Origin: Molossus alvarezi
Taxonomy: Eukaryota; Chordata; Mammalia; Chiroptera; Molossidae
Direction: 5' to 3'
Length of the DNA: 64,000 nucleotides
Assembly (NCBI GenBank): GCA_037176705.1
Contig: CM073893.1
Span: 19,716,074-19,780,073, forward strand
Shown here piece after piece: positions 49,145 through 63,000 of the stretch. The notes beneath the pieces are model-generated. The model ran no database searches. It saw only the letters and a program-made list of their open reading frames with translations, and was not told where the DNA came from. How positions within the stretch are numbered: the first letter of the stretch is position 1; each line of letters opens with the position of its first letter. A program made the translations under genes and the position numbers.

Positions 49145-49295
49145 CTTTAATGGTTTCTCTGCGTTGCAGTTTATAAGTTTCCTTGTCATGACACAGTCGA
49201 TAAATAAAGAAACCCAGGTGGTCAACGTTTTCAATGCGATCAGTGATAACCATGTGTTCGTGAATCAGATATGACTGAGGCAAATAGGTTCCAGC
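49145..49295 (-). CDS. ITM2B: ITM2B exon 5 (end of BRICHOS)
   Basis: The exon encodes 50 codons plus one base of a split Gly (residues 189-239), from AGTYLPQSYLIHEH to RRETIKG. It contains Cys223 (YRLCHDKE), the partner of Cys164 in the BRICHOS disulfide, and the basic segment KLQRRETIK leading to the furin site in exon 6. The acceptor is AAATGTAG and the donor GTAATA, phase 1 at the 3' end. Protein sequence is nearly identical to human, with V for I at residue 212 the only change I recognise. Reading through the donor would soon leave the conserved frame, which confirms the splice site. Confidence 0.98.
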
Positions 49296-49375
49296 CTACA
49301 TTTGGAAAAGAATATATTACATGAATGTCTCAAGGCCGACGCTGAACAGACAAGGAAAAAACAATTCTGAGAGAT

Positions 49376-49560
49376 TATACTTGGAACAGAGGCTGGCAAA
49401 CTACTGGCCACCATCTGTTTTTATACATAAAGTTTTACTAAAAAACAGTCATGCCCATTTGTTTACATGTTGTCTATGGCATCAGAATTGAATAGTTGTA
49501 ATACAGATTTTATTTCTTGAAAGCCTCCTATTTATTCTCCGGTCCTTCCGGAAAACTAAA
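49376..49560. mobile_element. Degenerate hAT-type DNA transposon in ITM2B intron 4
   Basis: Sequence gctggcaaactactggccac, then cataaagttttactaaaaaa and catgttgtctatggc, matches a common mammalian DNA-transposon fossil whose exact name I cannot fix. Confidence 0.5.
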
Positions 49561-49739
49561 ATACAATTTTAAAAATTATATTTAATTTCAAAATTAGAAG
49601 AAAAAAACAAAAACATGACTCATAGTTCCTCTCGGTGTATTTCCAGTAAAATGGGCTCATATAGGGCTAGTTTCTCAACAAGAAATTCCAAGATGCTATA
49701 GCAGCATCATTAATAAAAAATATTTAAAAATGTTATACC

Positions 49740-51637
<1,898 letters not shown>

Positions 51638-51821
51638 TTAATATTTATAACTTAGGCAATAACTGAACTTTTAAGAATAATTTGTACAATTAAAATGGGT
51701 TGGCTTTAGAGTGTGTAAATCACTTGTACATCAATAAATCAAGACTTTGCTGGGATAAGAATGGAAATAGTAATGGGAGAAGAAAAATTATTGCTACTAA
51801 GAAGTAAACTTCTTTAAAAAT

Positions 51822-52022
51822 TATTGATTGATTGACTGATTGATTTGAGAGAGACAGAGGGGGAGCAAGGGAGGAAAGGACAGAGAGACAGAAATATCAA
51901 TTAGTTGTTCCACTTAGTTACGCAATCATTGGTTGATTCTGTTACGTGCTGGGACCAGGATCAAACCTGCAACCTTGGTGTATTGGGATGATGCTCTAAC
52001 CAACTGAGCTACTCGGCCAGCA
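51822..52022 (-). mobile_element. Ves SINE 31 in ITM2B intron 3, diverged
   Basis: The only Ves copy in the same orientation as ITM2B. The plus strand carries a gattgattgactgattgat run and ends gctactcggccagc. Confidence 0.82.
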
Positions 52023-52659
52023 GGGAAGTAAAATTCTTATCAAGGGTTTCTACAATAACTGACAATAAGCTATTAAAATTAACTTCAAATAACTTATCAT
52101 CTGATTAAGAGGTTAGTTCCCTCATTTATAAACCTTAATGCCCTCCAAGCATCCATCCACTATATGTAAAAATGAACTTCTCTCCTATGCATCTAGAGTA
52201 GTATTAGTTAACACCATCCTTAGAGAATTGAATAACAGTCAGTTAAATGACTGTCTGTGTTCTTGTGGTTTAGGTTTGAGAAACACTGGCTGACAAAGAC
52301 TGTCAACAGAATAGTTTGGAGGGTTAAAATGAGTTAACTAAAACCCATGTAAATACTTTGATTTTAAGAGCCCAGTAAGTGTTAGCTATTATTATTTACT
52401 ATTTGCTTTGGATAAGATTACCAGGAAGTAAGTAATTTTTCAAATTGGCTTACAAATATTCATCAGATGTATTTTATCAGGGATAAAATGTTTTCAAAGC
52501 CAACATCAGATTCAAATGGCAAACATACACAGATTTAAAATCTACAGGTAATGTAAGAATTTCTGAATCTCAGAAACAAAACATTCTTGGAATAAAAATT
52601 GTTGGGGGAATTTAAATATCAACTAAATATTAAATAATACTATATTATGTTAATTTTCT

Positions 52660-52860
52660 TAGATGGGACAACTATGTGGTTATGCAGAAGTCCTCATTCT
52701 TAAGAGATAACAGTATTAAGTATCTAGGGGTCAAGGGTCAAATGTGAGACAAAGAGATGAATATGATAAAATTTTGTAACCAGGTGGAGAATTTGAGATA
52801 TTAACTGTATTTTCACTTCAATTTTCTGTAGTGCATAACAATTTTCAATAGCTGGGGGGA
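52660..52860 (+). mobile_element. Old L1 3' UTR fragment in ITM2B intron 3
   Basis: Contains gcagaagtcctcattcttaa and ataacagtattaagtatcta, resembling old L1 3' UTRs. Confidence 0.5.
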
Positions 52861-53030
52861 AATGTAGAATGGGAATGTAAAAATAATGAGCCCATCAAAT
52901 GTTGACAGTTTATTTTGTAGGACAGAAATAACCAAGTAAACACTAAATAGAATAAATTAGCAAGTACTGAAATTAAAACTATAAAAAGCATAAATTAAAG
53001 AATTTGCACTCTTTTTATCGTTCGGCTCAC

Positions 53031-53237
53031 CTTGTTAAAGTCATGAACAATGTTGGCAGGATCACTATCTGCAAACTCTGGGACAGGCACGCTGATAAAT
53101 TCAACTTCATCTTCCTCAAAGATCTTAATATTTTCCTCAATTGTCTGGTAGCGAGCAGCTGGGGCATCTGCAGAAGGCTCATTCAAGATGACATCATCTT
53201 TGATGTACTTTATTCCGCAGTAGTACACATCATCTGG
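53031..53237 (-). CDS. ITM2B: ITM2B exon 3 (linker and start of BRICHOS)
   Basis: The exon encodes 69 codons (residues 83-151) from PDDVYYCGIKYIKDD to PANIVHDFNK, collinear with human ITM2B. It covers the lumenal stalk after the membrane segment and the first part of the BRICHOS domain (about residues 137-231). That domain includes the family's conserved Asp, here D148 in HDFNK. The acidic run EEDEVEF and the motif VPVPEFADSDP are typical of ITM2B and separate it from ITM2A and ITM2C. The acceptor is TTTCTGTAG and the donor GTGAGC, phase 0 on both sides. Known processing of the family removes the ectodomain with ADAM10 in this stalk region. No frame break is seen. Confidence 0.98.
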
Positions 53238-54019
53238 CTACAGAAAGTTTAAATACTGTTTCAGCATTTCAGTGGGAGACAGGTTTTTAAATGTAAGCAT
53301 TACTTAAGCTGCCACCTCTGTTTAAATAGTAGTTTGCTTGCAAACTCTTACTTTTAGATGACAGGTCAAACAGTTTTAATTATAGAGTTAACACATTCAT
53401 TAAGATCAGGTTTTGAAGCATAAAAAACAGCTTCAGAAGGAGAAAAGCAGCTGATTTTTCCTTTACTGTTGTTGTCCACTAAAGGAGAATATAAAAGCAA
53501 TTATCCTTCTGACGACAAGTTAATTTGAGGAAACACACTTATTTCTACTTGTAGGAATTATTTTTATAAAACAATACATTCAGAAATTAATGTTTCTTCT
53601 GAAAGAACATCCTTTTAAAACTTTTAATATGATTCACTAATTCAATACTTTTTTTTCTTGTTAGCCAAAACAGAAATAATTTTTCTGAAATTTCCAGTTT
53701 GACTTTTCCTTAAATTATATCACAATTAAGTGGAAAATATCTTTAGAGCAAATCATGATAAAATTGTAAAAAAAAAAGTATACCTATATAATAAAGACTT
53801 GGAACGCATAACAAAACATTAAGACAAAAAACATCTTTGGACAGTAAAACTGCAAATGATCTTTCCTTTACTAAATATATTTCTTATAAATATTGTACTA
53901 AACAAAGATGCGTGGTATTTCAGTAATGTCTATTAACAATGCCATCATCTTGAAAAATACAGAAAATGAGTATGAAATTTTTACATCCTCTGATAGACTA
54001 ATTCCAAATTAGTTACTTA

Positions 54020-54183
54020 GCCTTGGCTGGTGTGGTGCAGTGATTAGAATGTTGGCCCACACACCAAAAGGTCATGGGTTTGATTCCTAGTCAAGGGGAC
54101 GTACCTGGGTTGCAGGTTCGATCCCCAACCCTGGTCAGTGCACATGTGGGAGGCAACTAATTGATGTGCCTCTCTCACATCGA

Positions 54184-54235
<52 letters not shown>

Positions 54236-54325
54236 CCTCCCTTCGCCCAGCCCTCCCTTCCTTCCACTCTCTTTAAAAGTCAATGAAAAAAATATCCTCA
54301 GGTGAGGATTAAACAAAACAAAACA
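54020..54325 (+). mobile_element. Ves SINE 32 in ITM2B intron 2
   Basis: Contains a (CT)n tract of about 45 bp and the tail tcctcaggtgagga. Approximate duplication aaattagttactta/aaattatttactaa. Confidence 0.92.
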
Positions 54326-54563
54326 AAATTATTTACTAAAATTATTTTAATAAAATCTATTTGTCAACACTCTCTCTAAAATTTAAGAATATTAAAGTAC
54401 TTGAGGTAGTCATAAAAGTTCATTTTCCAAGATTCCTTAAGGAAAAAAAAATAAACCGACTGAATTATATCACAAAACAGATGATAATTATAATCAGAAG
54501 AAAAATCTGTCTTAACCCACTAGGATTACTATGAAATACTTAAGTTTTAAATAACTTGCCTCT

Positions 54564-54785
54564 TGCCTGGTTGGTGTGGCTCAGTGGTTGAGCGTCAACC
54601 CATGCACCAAGAGGTCACCAGTTCAATTCCTGGTCAGGGTACATGCCCAGGTTTCGGGTTCAATCCCTAGTGGGGGCATGCAGGAGGCAGCCAATCAATG
54701 TTCCTCTCTGATCAATGTTTCTATCTCTTCCTCCCTCTCCCTTCCTTTCTCTCTAAAAATCAATAAAAAACATTATTAAAAAAAA
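54564..54785 (+). mobile_element. Ves SINE 33 in ITM2B intron 2, AATAAA tail
   Basis: Head ttgcctggttggtgtggctc, tail aaaaatcaataaaaaac. Duplication aaataacttgc. Confidence 0.92.
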
Positions 54786-55056
54786 AATAACTTGCATCTT
54801 AAGTTACTGCTGAATTCACACAGTTCTCTAGAGAAAGTAATGACTGAGAAAGAGGCAGAGAAAAGTACTCTAATGTATTTCTCTGTCTAAAAGGGTGGGG
54901 AAACAGGTCTGGGAGACTTTTAAACATAACTTTAAAATTGAACCTCCATTCTGGCTAAAGGCCACAGACTAAAGTGCATGTTTAGAGCAAGTTAAAAACA
55001 CTTTTCTAACACACATGAATGAAAGGCAAAAAAGTTCTTAGTATGTTTCCACTTAC

Positions 55057-55185
55057 TTGAAGTGCAAAATATTTGTACAGGTATGCTCCTCCTAGAATGA
55101 CACCTGCAAGCATAAATGCTAGTCCAAAGCACATGCACCAACACCAAGCTCTTCTCTGGCCAACTGGTACCACTTCATCTGGGTC
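55057..55185 (-). CDS. ITM2B: ITM2B exon 2 (membrane anchor)
   Basis: This is exon 2 of integral membrane protein 2B (BRI2), a type II membrane protein of the secretory pathway that carries a BRICHOS chaperone domain and restrains amyloid-beta precursor processing. It reads 43 whole codons (residues 40-82, human numbering) from DPDEVVPVGQRRAWCWCMCF to YFALQ. The stretch from about residue 54 to 76 is the single hydrophobic signal-anchor segment, flanked on the cytosolic side by the basic QRR. The acceptor ends ATATTTTAG and the donor is GTAAGT, both in phase 0. The only change I note against human is E for D at residue 43. Exon 1 (residues 1-39) is not found up to 64000, so intron 1 is longer than 8.8 kb. 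Confidence 0.97.
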
Positions 55186-56430
55186 CTAAAATATGAAAAT
55201 AGACTGATGGTCAATATCACTTCTCCAGTCAGAATCGTAGAAAGGACAGGATTGAAAGAAATTACTGTTTTATAAACAAAGATAAAAAGACCAAGGAGCC
55301 AGGTCCTTAATCATGTTCAAGATTCATCATCGTGTCTCTGGAGCTAAGAAACCAGTCCCTTGGGAAAGTTCTGTCTTTTAACTCTCAACGCCTATACTAT
55401 CCATATCTCTATAGCAATAACAATCCATGATTTCTATTTTCCGTGCACAACATCTGGTGATTAATATGTCTGCCAACATTTAAAAATTCAGAACAGGTTA
55501 CAACACAACTTTTTCATGCAATATTATGGTGCTGAGCCTTGTATATCATAACTTCAGAGTATAATAGATTATTTGCAATAGCAGAGTATAGGAAATCTTT
55601 AAATAAGATCTTTATAAAGTCAAAAGGCATACAACTAGCATACAATTGTTATCATTTTGATTTTGATTCACTCAAGAAAATAATTTAATATTGGAATGTC
55701 ATCTGGGGTCAAGTCCTGAGATATCCCCCCTTTGCCCTAACTCAGTTCCTCTACTCTGTCACACCAGAGCAATAGATAATTTCTTATTTGTATCAAGTTT
55801 CATATGCAAACAGCAGAAAAAGGAGATTCACTGCTGGCATTACATTACTAGTGGCTCCAGAAATAATATACTCAATAATATTGCAATAACTATGTATGTT
55901 GTCAGGTGGGTACTGGAAATACTGGGGGGACCACTTTGCTGTAGTAGGCATACTTGTCAATGTACTATATACACAACACAGCAAGTGCACTGCAAGGAAG
56001 TACTATATGATGAGAATAAGACTAAAGGAATTTATTAAGCCATGTAAGATATTCCACTTGTGAATAAAAAGCTGTAAGAATTCCATGAAGCCATAGGTGA
56101 TATAAAAATTGAATTATAAAATACAGTGTTTTGCTTGAGCCCTTATCTAATCTGACAAATATCTAAGGAGATAATAATTAGTTCCTAACATAATTAATTT
56201 TAAGATGGGGGCAGAGTGGAGGGATAGAAATAGTCATTTCCAAACATTTGGTATCAGCTGTTGAAAGAGTCAAATGTGCATACAACACCCACTGTTTGGC
56301 AGGCTCTCTCTTTTAGTAGCACATAAGTGAATAGCCAAAGACCAGGAATAGACCCTTGTAAAAGAATATGCAGCTCTAACAAATTAATAACAAGTTTCCA
56401 GGCCTTTTGATATATTATTTAACTGGCCAG
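55186..56430. other. ITM2B intron 1, unassigned part
   Basis: No repeat or exon recognised. The frame at 55691-56038 has no known similarity. Confidence 0.5.
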
Positions 56431-56750
56431 CAAACAATAATTTCAAGAACATCTACTATGTTCTAGGCATTGGTTATACCACCTCTGTCAAAGAGATCAT
56501 ACAAAATCAGCCTGAAAAATAAATACACACAGAGAAAATAAATATGACATGGGTTCTAATGGGAGAATGTAGAGAGCACAAAAGAAGGGATGATACTGTT
56601 CAGGGAAGACTTCCTAGGGAAGAAAATACTGGAATGGAATGTTAAAGGACAAATATTTATTAACCACTTAGAAGACAGAGTGCCCAATATGGTGGGAAGG
56701 GGTACAAGAGATGAGAATGGAGTTAACTGGTACAGATCAGAAAGAGACTT
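56430..56750 (-). mobile_element. L2-like ancient repeat in ITM2B intron 1
   Basis: Plus strand has aacatctactatgttctagg and cagggaagacttcctaggga, resembling antisense L2. Confidence 0.5.
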
Positions 56751-56752
56751 TG

Positions 56753-56930
56753 GCCCTGGCCAGTGTGGCTCAGTTGGCTGGAGTGCTATTCCAGATACCA
56801 AAAGGTTGCGGGTCTGATTACTAGTCAGGCATGTACAAGAGGCAACCAATGAATGTTTTTCTCCCACATCGATGTTTCTCTCTCTCTTGCCCTTCCTCTT
56901 TCTAAAATCAATAAAAGAAATTTTCTTTAA
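56753..56930 (+). mobile_element. Ves SINE 34 in ITM2B intron 1, AATAAA tail
   Basis: Head gccctggccagtgtggctca, shortened body, end taaaatcaataaaag. Confidence 0.9.
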
Positions 56931-57310
56931 AAAGCAAGTTTATTATGCCATGCTCTGGAGTTTGATTCTCATGTTCATTCAAGAATTACATTTTAGGTAT
57001 CCATTCTCTGCCATGTGAGGATGAAAAAAAGAGAAGATAGCCATCTACAAACCAGGAAGCAGGCTCTCACCAGAACTAAATCTGCCTACGCCTTGATCTG
57101 GGGCTTCCCAGCCTCTGGTCTGTGAGAAGTAAACATTTTTGTTTCGGATAAAAAAAAAAAAAAGTGAAACAAAACAAAAAAAAATCTTAAGACTATGACA
57201 ATAAAACAAAAAAATTAAATTTCTCAAAGAATTTAATATATAAAACTCTTTACTATCCACAGGCCATTTGTTCAGCACCTCAACAATGTGAACTTAAGAA
57301 TCACAAAATA

Positions 57311-57388
57311 GCCCTGGCCGGTTTGGCTCAGTGGTTGGAGCAGAGAGTCCCGAGTTCGGTTCCCCATTGGGGCATGTACCAAAAAAAA
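57311..57388 (+). mobile_element. Ves SINE 35 in ITM2B intron 1, head only
   Basis: Only the tRNA-like head, with an internal gap, is followed by a short A-run. Flanks atcacaaaata (57300-57310) and atcagaaaata (57391-57401) match in 10 of 11 bases. Confidence 0.85.
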
Positions 57389-57639
57389 GCATCAGAAAAT
57401 AAAAATATTTTAATCTCCGGATCATAGGCCCAAAGTCCATGCACCACAATCATGAGGTGCTATCAGGTATTCAAAGTTCATGTAATTGCTTTTCTTCTTT
57501 AAATTTATAGTGATCACTTTCTACCTTGCATTAGAATAACTCACATACAGATCTTTTCTTCCTAATAGGCTACAAGGTTCTTGTAAGTATCTACTCATAT
57601 TCATTTTGTATTACAGGCATACAAAATGTGCTGCATGAC

Positions 57640-58245
57640 ATTTTTGTTAAGGAGGTGCATATATGAAGGTGATCCATAGGATTCTAATGGAGCTAAAAAC
57701 TGCTATCAGTTAGTGATGTCACAGCTACTGTAATGCAACATGTTACTCCTGTGTTTGTGGTGATCCTGGTGTAAACAAGCTTACTGTGCTGCCAGTTGTA
57801 TAAAAGCACAGCATATGTAATTACATACAGTACATAATATTTGGTAGTGATAATAAATGACATGCTACTGGTTTATATATTTATTATAGTATACATTTTA
57901 TTTATTTAGAGTGTGCTGTTTTAGTACTTATCAAAAAAAAAGTTTGCTGTAAAACACTATGCCATGTTACACTGGAAACAGCCTCATGTATCTCCTGTCC
58001 ACCTCATCACTCGATCGCATCATTTTCTCTTGTGCGTGATTTAATCTCTTACTGTTTTCTACAGTACAGGCTGTACAGGCTTGTTGCCTGGGAGCAATAG
58101 ATTGTACCATATAACATAGGTATGCAGGAGGCGATATCATCTAGGTGCAAGTAAACTCTATAATTTTCACAAAATGACAAAATCACCTAACACATTTCTC
58201 AGTATGGATCCCTACCACGAGGTGGTACATGGCTATACTGGTCAT
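57640..58245. mobile_element. Ancient DNA-transposon fossil, ITM2B intron 1
   Basis: Contains tggtgatcctggtgtaaaca, gccagttgtataaaagcaca and gggagcaatagattgtacca, in the order of a mammalian DNA-transposon fossil I recall but cannot name. It appears to interrupt an L2-like repeat that resumes at ttctcaacaaatatttgatg. Confidence 0.5.
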
Positions 58246-58429
58246 TTGCAGCCAACCTTGGCACTAAGTTGGTTCTCAACAAATATTTGATGAGTGAACA
58301 AAATTTAGATTTTTTTTTTTAAAGCTTGGTTATTTTTTTAATAACCCATAAAAGTTACATCAGCAGCCAACATGATAATGATATGGGTGGGAGCAACATA
58401 ATTCGTGACATACAGTGGCTATTTAGCAA

Positions 58430-58640
58430 AGAACAACAGTCCTAAGTATTTAGCCCAGTTCAAAATTTATTAAGGGCCCATTATTTCCAATGTACTGTGC
58501 TAGATCCTATGTGATTAAGACATGGCTCATATCTTAAGCAATTTACAGCCAAAATGAACATTATGCATGACAAATAAATGGCATGCTGTATTACAAGCTG
58601 AGTCATGGAGAAGAATTAAAGTATATTCAAGATAAAAAAG
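58430..58640 (-). mobile_element. L2-like ancient repeat in ITM2B intron 1
   Basis: Contains tttattaagggcccattatt and gtactgtgctagatcctatg, similar to antisense L2. Confidence 0.45.
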
Positions 58641-59139
58641 TTTTAATCTAAGCGATTTATTAAGTGTATTTTAAAGGATTAAATTTTAATACTTGGAAGA
58701 GTAAGCTTAAAGAAAAAAGCCTCATACAAATTTAAGAAGAAAAACCCCACAACCATCTCAAAATATATAGAAAATGCATGTGTCAAACTCAAACTCCCAC
58801 TGATAATAAAATCTCTTTGCAAACAAGAGGTGAAATTCTTTAAATGAATAAAGCTAATCATCAAAAACCTATATCAAACGCCATACTTAATGGTGCAGCT
58901 TCAGACTTATACCATACTCTTTCAAGTCAAAAATATGAGATGGGCACTAAGATTTTTTATTCGTTTCCTTTCAATGTTGTACTAGAGAGCCTAGCTAGTA
59001 CACAAATGACAAGAACACGAATAGATATAAAGAACAGAAAAAAGAACACAAAACTATCCTGTGTAAACAACATATCTGTAGAAAATCCAACAAAGTCAAA
59101 TTATTCGAACTAATTAATAGTGCCGAAGATCAGTAATTA

Positions 59140-60000
59140 AAAATCAAGTGAATCATTATTCACAATTGCCCCAAACTAGAAACAACACAAATCGCCACTA
59201 ACTGATGAATGGATAAATTGTGGTATATTCATAATGAATCAAAAAGATGCAAGTGAAAGAAGTCCAACATAAAAGACTACTCGATGCATGATTCCATTTT
59301 TATGAAATTCCAGAAAAGGCAAAACTATAGTGACAAAAAGCAGCTTAGAGGCTGCCATGGCCAAGGGCTGGTGAAGGGAAGATCAAAGAGGCATGAAACC
59401 TTTAGCCTTAGGAAAATATTTCATATCTGGATTGTAGTGGTGAATATATGACTTTATAAAATTACCACAAATTCAATTAAATTGTACACCTAACATGGAT
59501 CAATTTTATTACATGTAAATTATATTTCAATATGGGATATGGGGGGGAAAATCAAATGAAATCCTACATATCAGGCAATAAAAGGAAGTCTAACAATACC
59601 AAGTGCTGGAGAAAGTACAGAACAATGAGAACTGGAACCTTTCATATAGCTGCCAAGAGTTAGTACAATTGCTTTGCAGAATAATTTGGCAGCATCTAAA
59701 GAAATTAAAGATATATACCCTATGACCCAGCAATTCCATTCCTAGGACTATAGCCCTAGATAAACTTTTATATACATACATAAAGATTAAGTCCAATAAT
59801 GATTACAGGAGAATTATCAATAAGAAAATAATTGGAAATAACATAAAAGGTCCATTAAGTGGAGAATAAAGTATTATAGGTTCATATAAGAGTTAAAATG
59901 AAATCAACTAGCACTGATTTCAAGATCTCAGAAACATAATGCTGAAAACAAACAGGTAACTTGCATAATACATACAGTATATGATACCTAAGACTTTAAA
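59140..60000 (+). mobile_element. Old L1 3'-end relics, two pieces
   Basis: Segments 59140-59530 and 59560-60000 carry L1 ORF2-end phrases (gccactaactgatgaatgga; tatgacccagcaattccatt). Confidence 0.7.
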
Positions 60001-60049
60001 AATATAAAATGGTTATTACAAATTGTTTTTGCATGCTTGGATTAGTTCA

Positions 60050-63000
60050 TTTTTTGTTTAAATTATCTTTATTTTTGTATTACAAATGCCCCCCCATTCT
60101 CCCTCAGTGACCCCCTATCCACCATGTTCCCGCACATACACCTAATCATCAGAGTGATTATTATCTGTGTTCATTAGTTTTGGATATATGTATATATGTT
60201 CTTGGTTAATCTCTTCCTGCCCCCTTCCCTCTGAGAGCTGTCAATCAGTTCCCTGCTTCCATGTCTCTGGAACAATTCTGTTCGTCAGTTTATTCTGTTC
60301 ATTAAATTCCACATACAAGTGAGATCGTGTAATATTTGTCTTTCCCTCACTGGCTTATTTCACTTAGCACAATACTCTCCAGGTCCCTCCATGCTGTCTC
60401 AAAGGGTAAGAGGGACTTCTTTGTTCACAGCTGCATAGTATTCCATTGTGTAAATGTACCACAGCTTTTTTATCCACTCATCTATTGATGGTCACTTGAA
60501 CTATTTCTAGGTTTTATACTTATTGTAAACAGTGTTGCTATGAACACAGGGTTGCAAATATGTATTGATTGAAGTTTCAGGTTTTTCAGGTTATATTTCT
60601 AGAAGTGGGATCACCAGGTCAAATGGCAGACCCACTTTTAATTTTTTGAGGAAACTCCATATTGTTTTCCATAGTGGCTGCACCAGTCTGTATTCCCACC
60701 AGCAGTGTGTGTACTAGGCTTCCCTTTTCTCCACATCCTTGCCAGCACTTGTTGTTTGCTAATTTATTGATGATAATCATTCTGGCAGGTGTGAGGTGGT
60801 ACCGCATTGTCGTTATAATTTGCATCACTCTGATGATTAGTGACACTGAGCATTTTTTCATATGTCTCTAGGCCATCTGTATGTCCTCTTTGAAGGAGTG
60901 TTGATTCAGGTCCGCTGCCCATTTTTAATTGGATTATCTTCCTTTTGTTGAGTTGTATGAGTACTTTATATATTTTGGAAATTAACCCCTTATCAGATTA
61001 TCATTGGCAAATATGTTCTCCCATATTTGTGTACAAAAGTGGGTTTCCTCTTTCATTTTGATGTTGGTTTCTTTTGCCGTGCAGAACCTTTTCAGTTTGA
61101 TGCAGTCCCATTTATTTTTTTTTTCCTTTGTTTCCGTTGCCTTAGACAATGTATCAGTGAATATTCTGCTATACAAGATGTCTGTGATCTTGCTGCCTAC
61201 ATTTTCTTCTAGGATTTTTATAATTTCACAACTAACACTTAAGTCTTTTTTCCATTTTTAGTTTATTCTTATGTATGGCATAAGTTGGTGATCTAGTTTC
61301 ATATTTTTGCATTTTCCTGTTTAATTTTCCCAACATCATTTATTGAAGAAAATGTCTTTATTGTATGCTCTTAACTTCTTTGTCAAATATTAATTGAGCA
61401 TAATGGCTAGGGTCGATTTCTGTGTTCTCTGTTCTGTTCCACTGATTTGTATACTGTTCTTGAGCCAGTACCAAGCTGTTTTGATTACTGTGGCTTCATA
61501 GTGTATACCCTGATATTGGGTATTGTGATACCTCCAACTTTATTTATCTTTTACAAGATTGCTGGGGCTATCTGGGGTCTTTTCAGGTTCCATATAAATT
61601 TTTAGAGTATTTGTTGTTCTCTATCTGTAAAATATGCCATTGATATTTTAATAATGGATTGCATTGAATCTATACATTTGGGTAGTATGACATTTTAATG
61701 ATGTTAATTCTTCCAGTCCATGAACACGGTATATTCTCCCACTTGTATCTTCCTCTCTCTCTTTTTCAATGTGCTCTAGTTTTTTTAGTACAGGTCTGTT
61801 ACCTCCTCAGTTATGTTTATTCCTGAGTATCTTAATTTTCAGGTTGCAATGGTAAGAGATTTTTTTTTTTCTCTTTCTGAGTATTCATTATTGATGTATA
61901 AAAATGCCATCCATTTCTGGATGTTAATTTTATATCCTGCTACTTCGCCAAATTCATTGATTAAATATAGTTTTTTTGGTGGAATGTTTAGGTTTTCTAT
62001 GTACAGTATCATGTTATCTTTGAATAATGACAGTTTTACTTCCTCCTTTCCAATTTGGATGCATTTAATATTTTCTTTTTGTCTGATCACTGTGACTAGG
62101 ACTTCTGGTACTATGTTGGAATAAGAGTGACAAAAGTGGACATCCTTATCTTGATCCTGTTCTTAGGGGAAATGTTTTTAGTTTTTGCCTATTGAAGACA
62201 ACGATGCCTGTAGGTTTGTCATATATGGCTTTTATTGTTTGAAGTATGATCCTTCTATTTCCACTTTGCTGAGAGTTTTTATCACAAATGAGTATAGGAT
62301 TTTGGTGAATGCTTTTTCTGCATCTATTAGTACGCTCATGTGATTTTTATATTTCAATTTGTTTATGTGATGTTCCACAGTTACTGATTTTTTAATATTA
62401 TACCAGCCTTATATCCATGGAATAAATCACACTTGGTCACATTGAATATATTGCTGGATCCAATTTACTAATATTTTGTTGAGAATTTTACCATCTATGA
62501 TCATCAGGGATATTGGCCTGTAATTCTCTATCTTTGTGAATTGGTGTCTTTATCTGGGTTTAGAATTAGAATAATGATGGCCTTGTAAAAAGAGCTTGGA
62601 AGTCTTCCTCTTGAATTTTCTGAAATACTATGAGAAGGATAGGTGTTAGTTCTTTGAATATTTGGTAAAACTCCCCTATGAAGCTGTCCAGACCAGAGCT
62701 TTTGTTTGCTGGGAGTTTATTAATTACTGCTTCAATTTCATCAGTTGCTATTCGTCTGTTCAGGTTTTCTGAATCTTCTTGGTTGAGTTTTGGAGGACTA
62801 TGTTTCTAGGAATTTATCCATTTCGCCTAGGTTGTCCAATCTGTTGGCATATAGTTATTCATTGTATTTTCTTCCATTCCTCTAATTCTGTGCTATCAGT
62901 TGTTACTCTACCTCTTTTGTTTCTGATTTTATTAGGGTCCTCTCTGTTTCTTGATGCATCTAGCTGAAGGTTCATCAATATTTATCTTTTCAAAGAATTA

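Noticed and set aside
53783..53810. Possible Helitron end (tatataataaagac)
   Set aside because: The resemblance to bat Helitron ends is short and lacks the hairpin and CTRR end.
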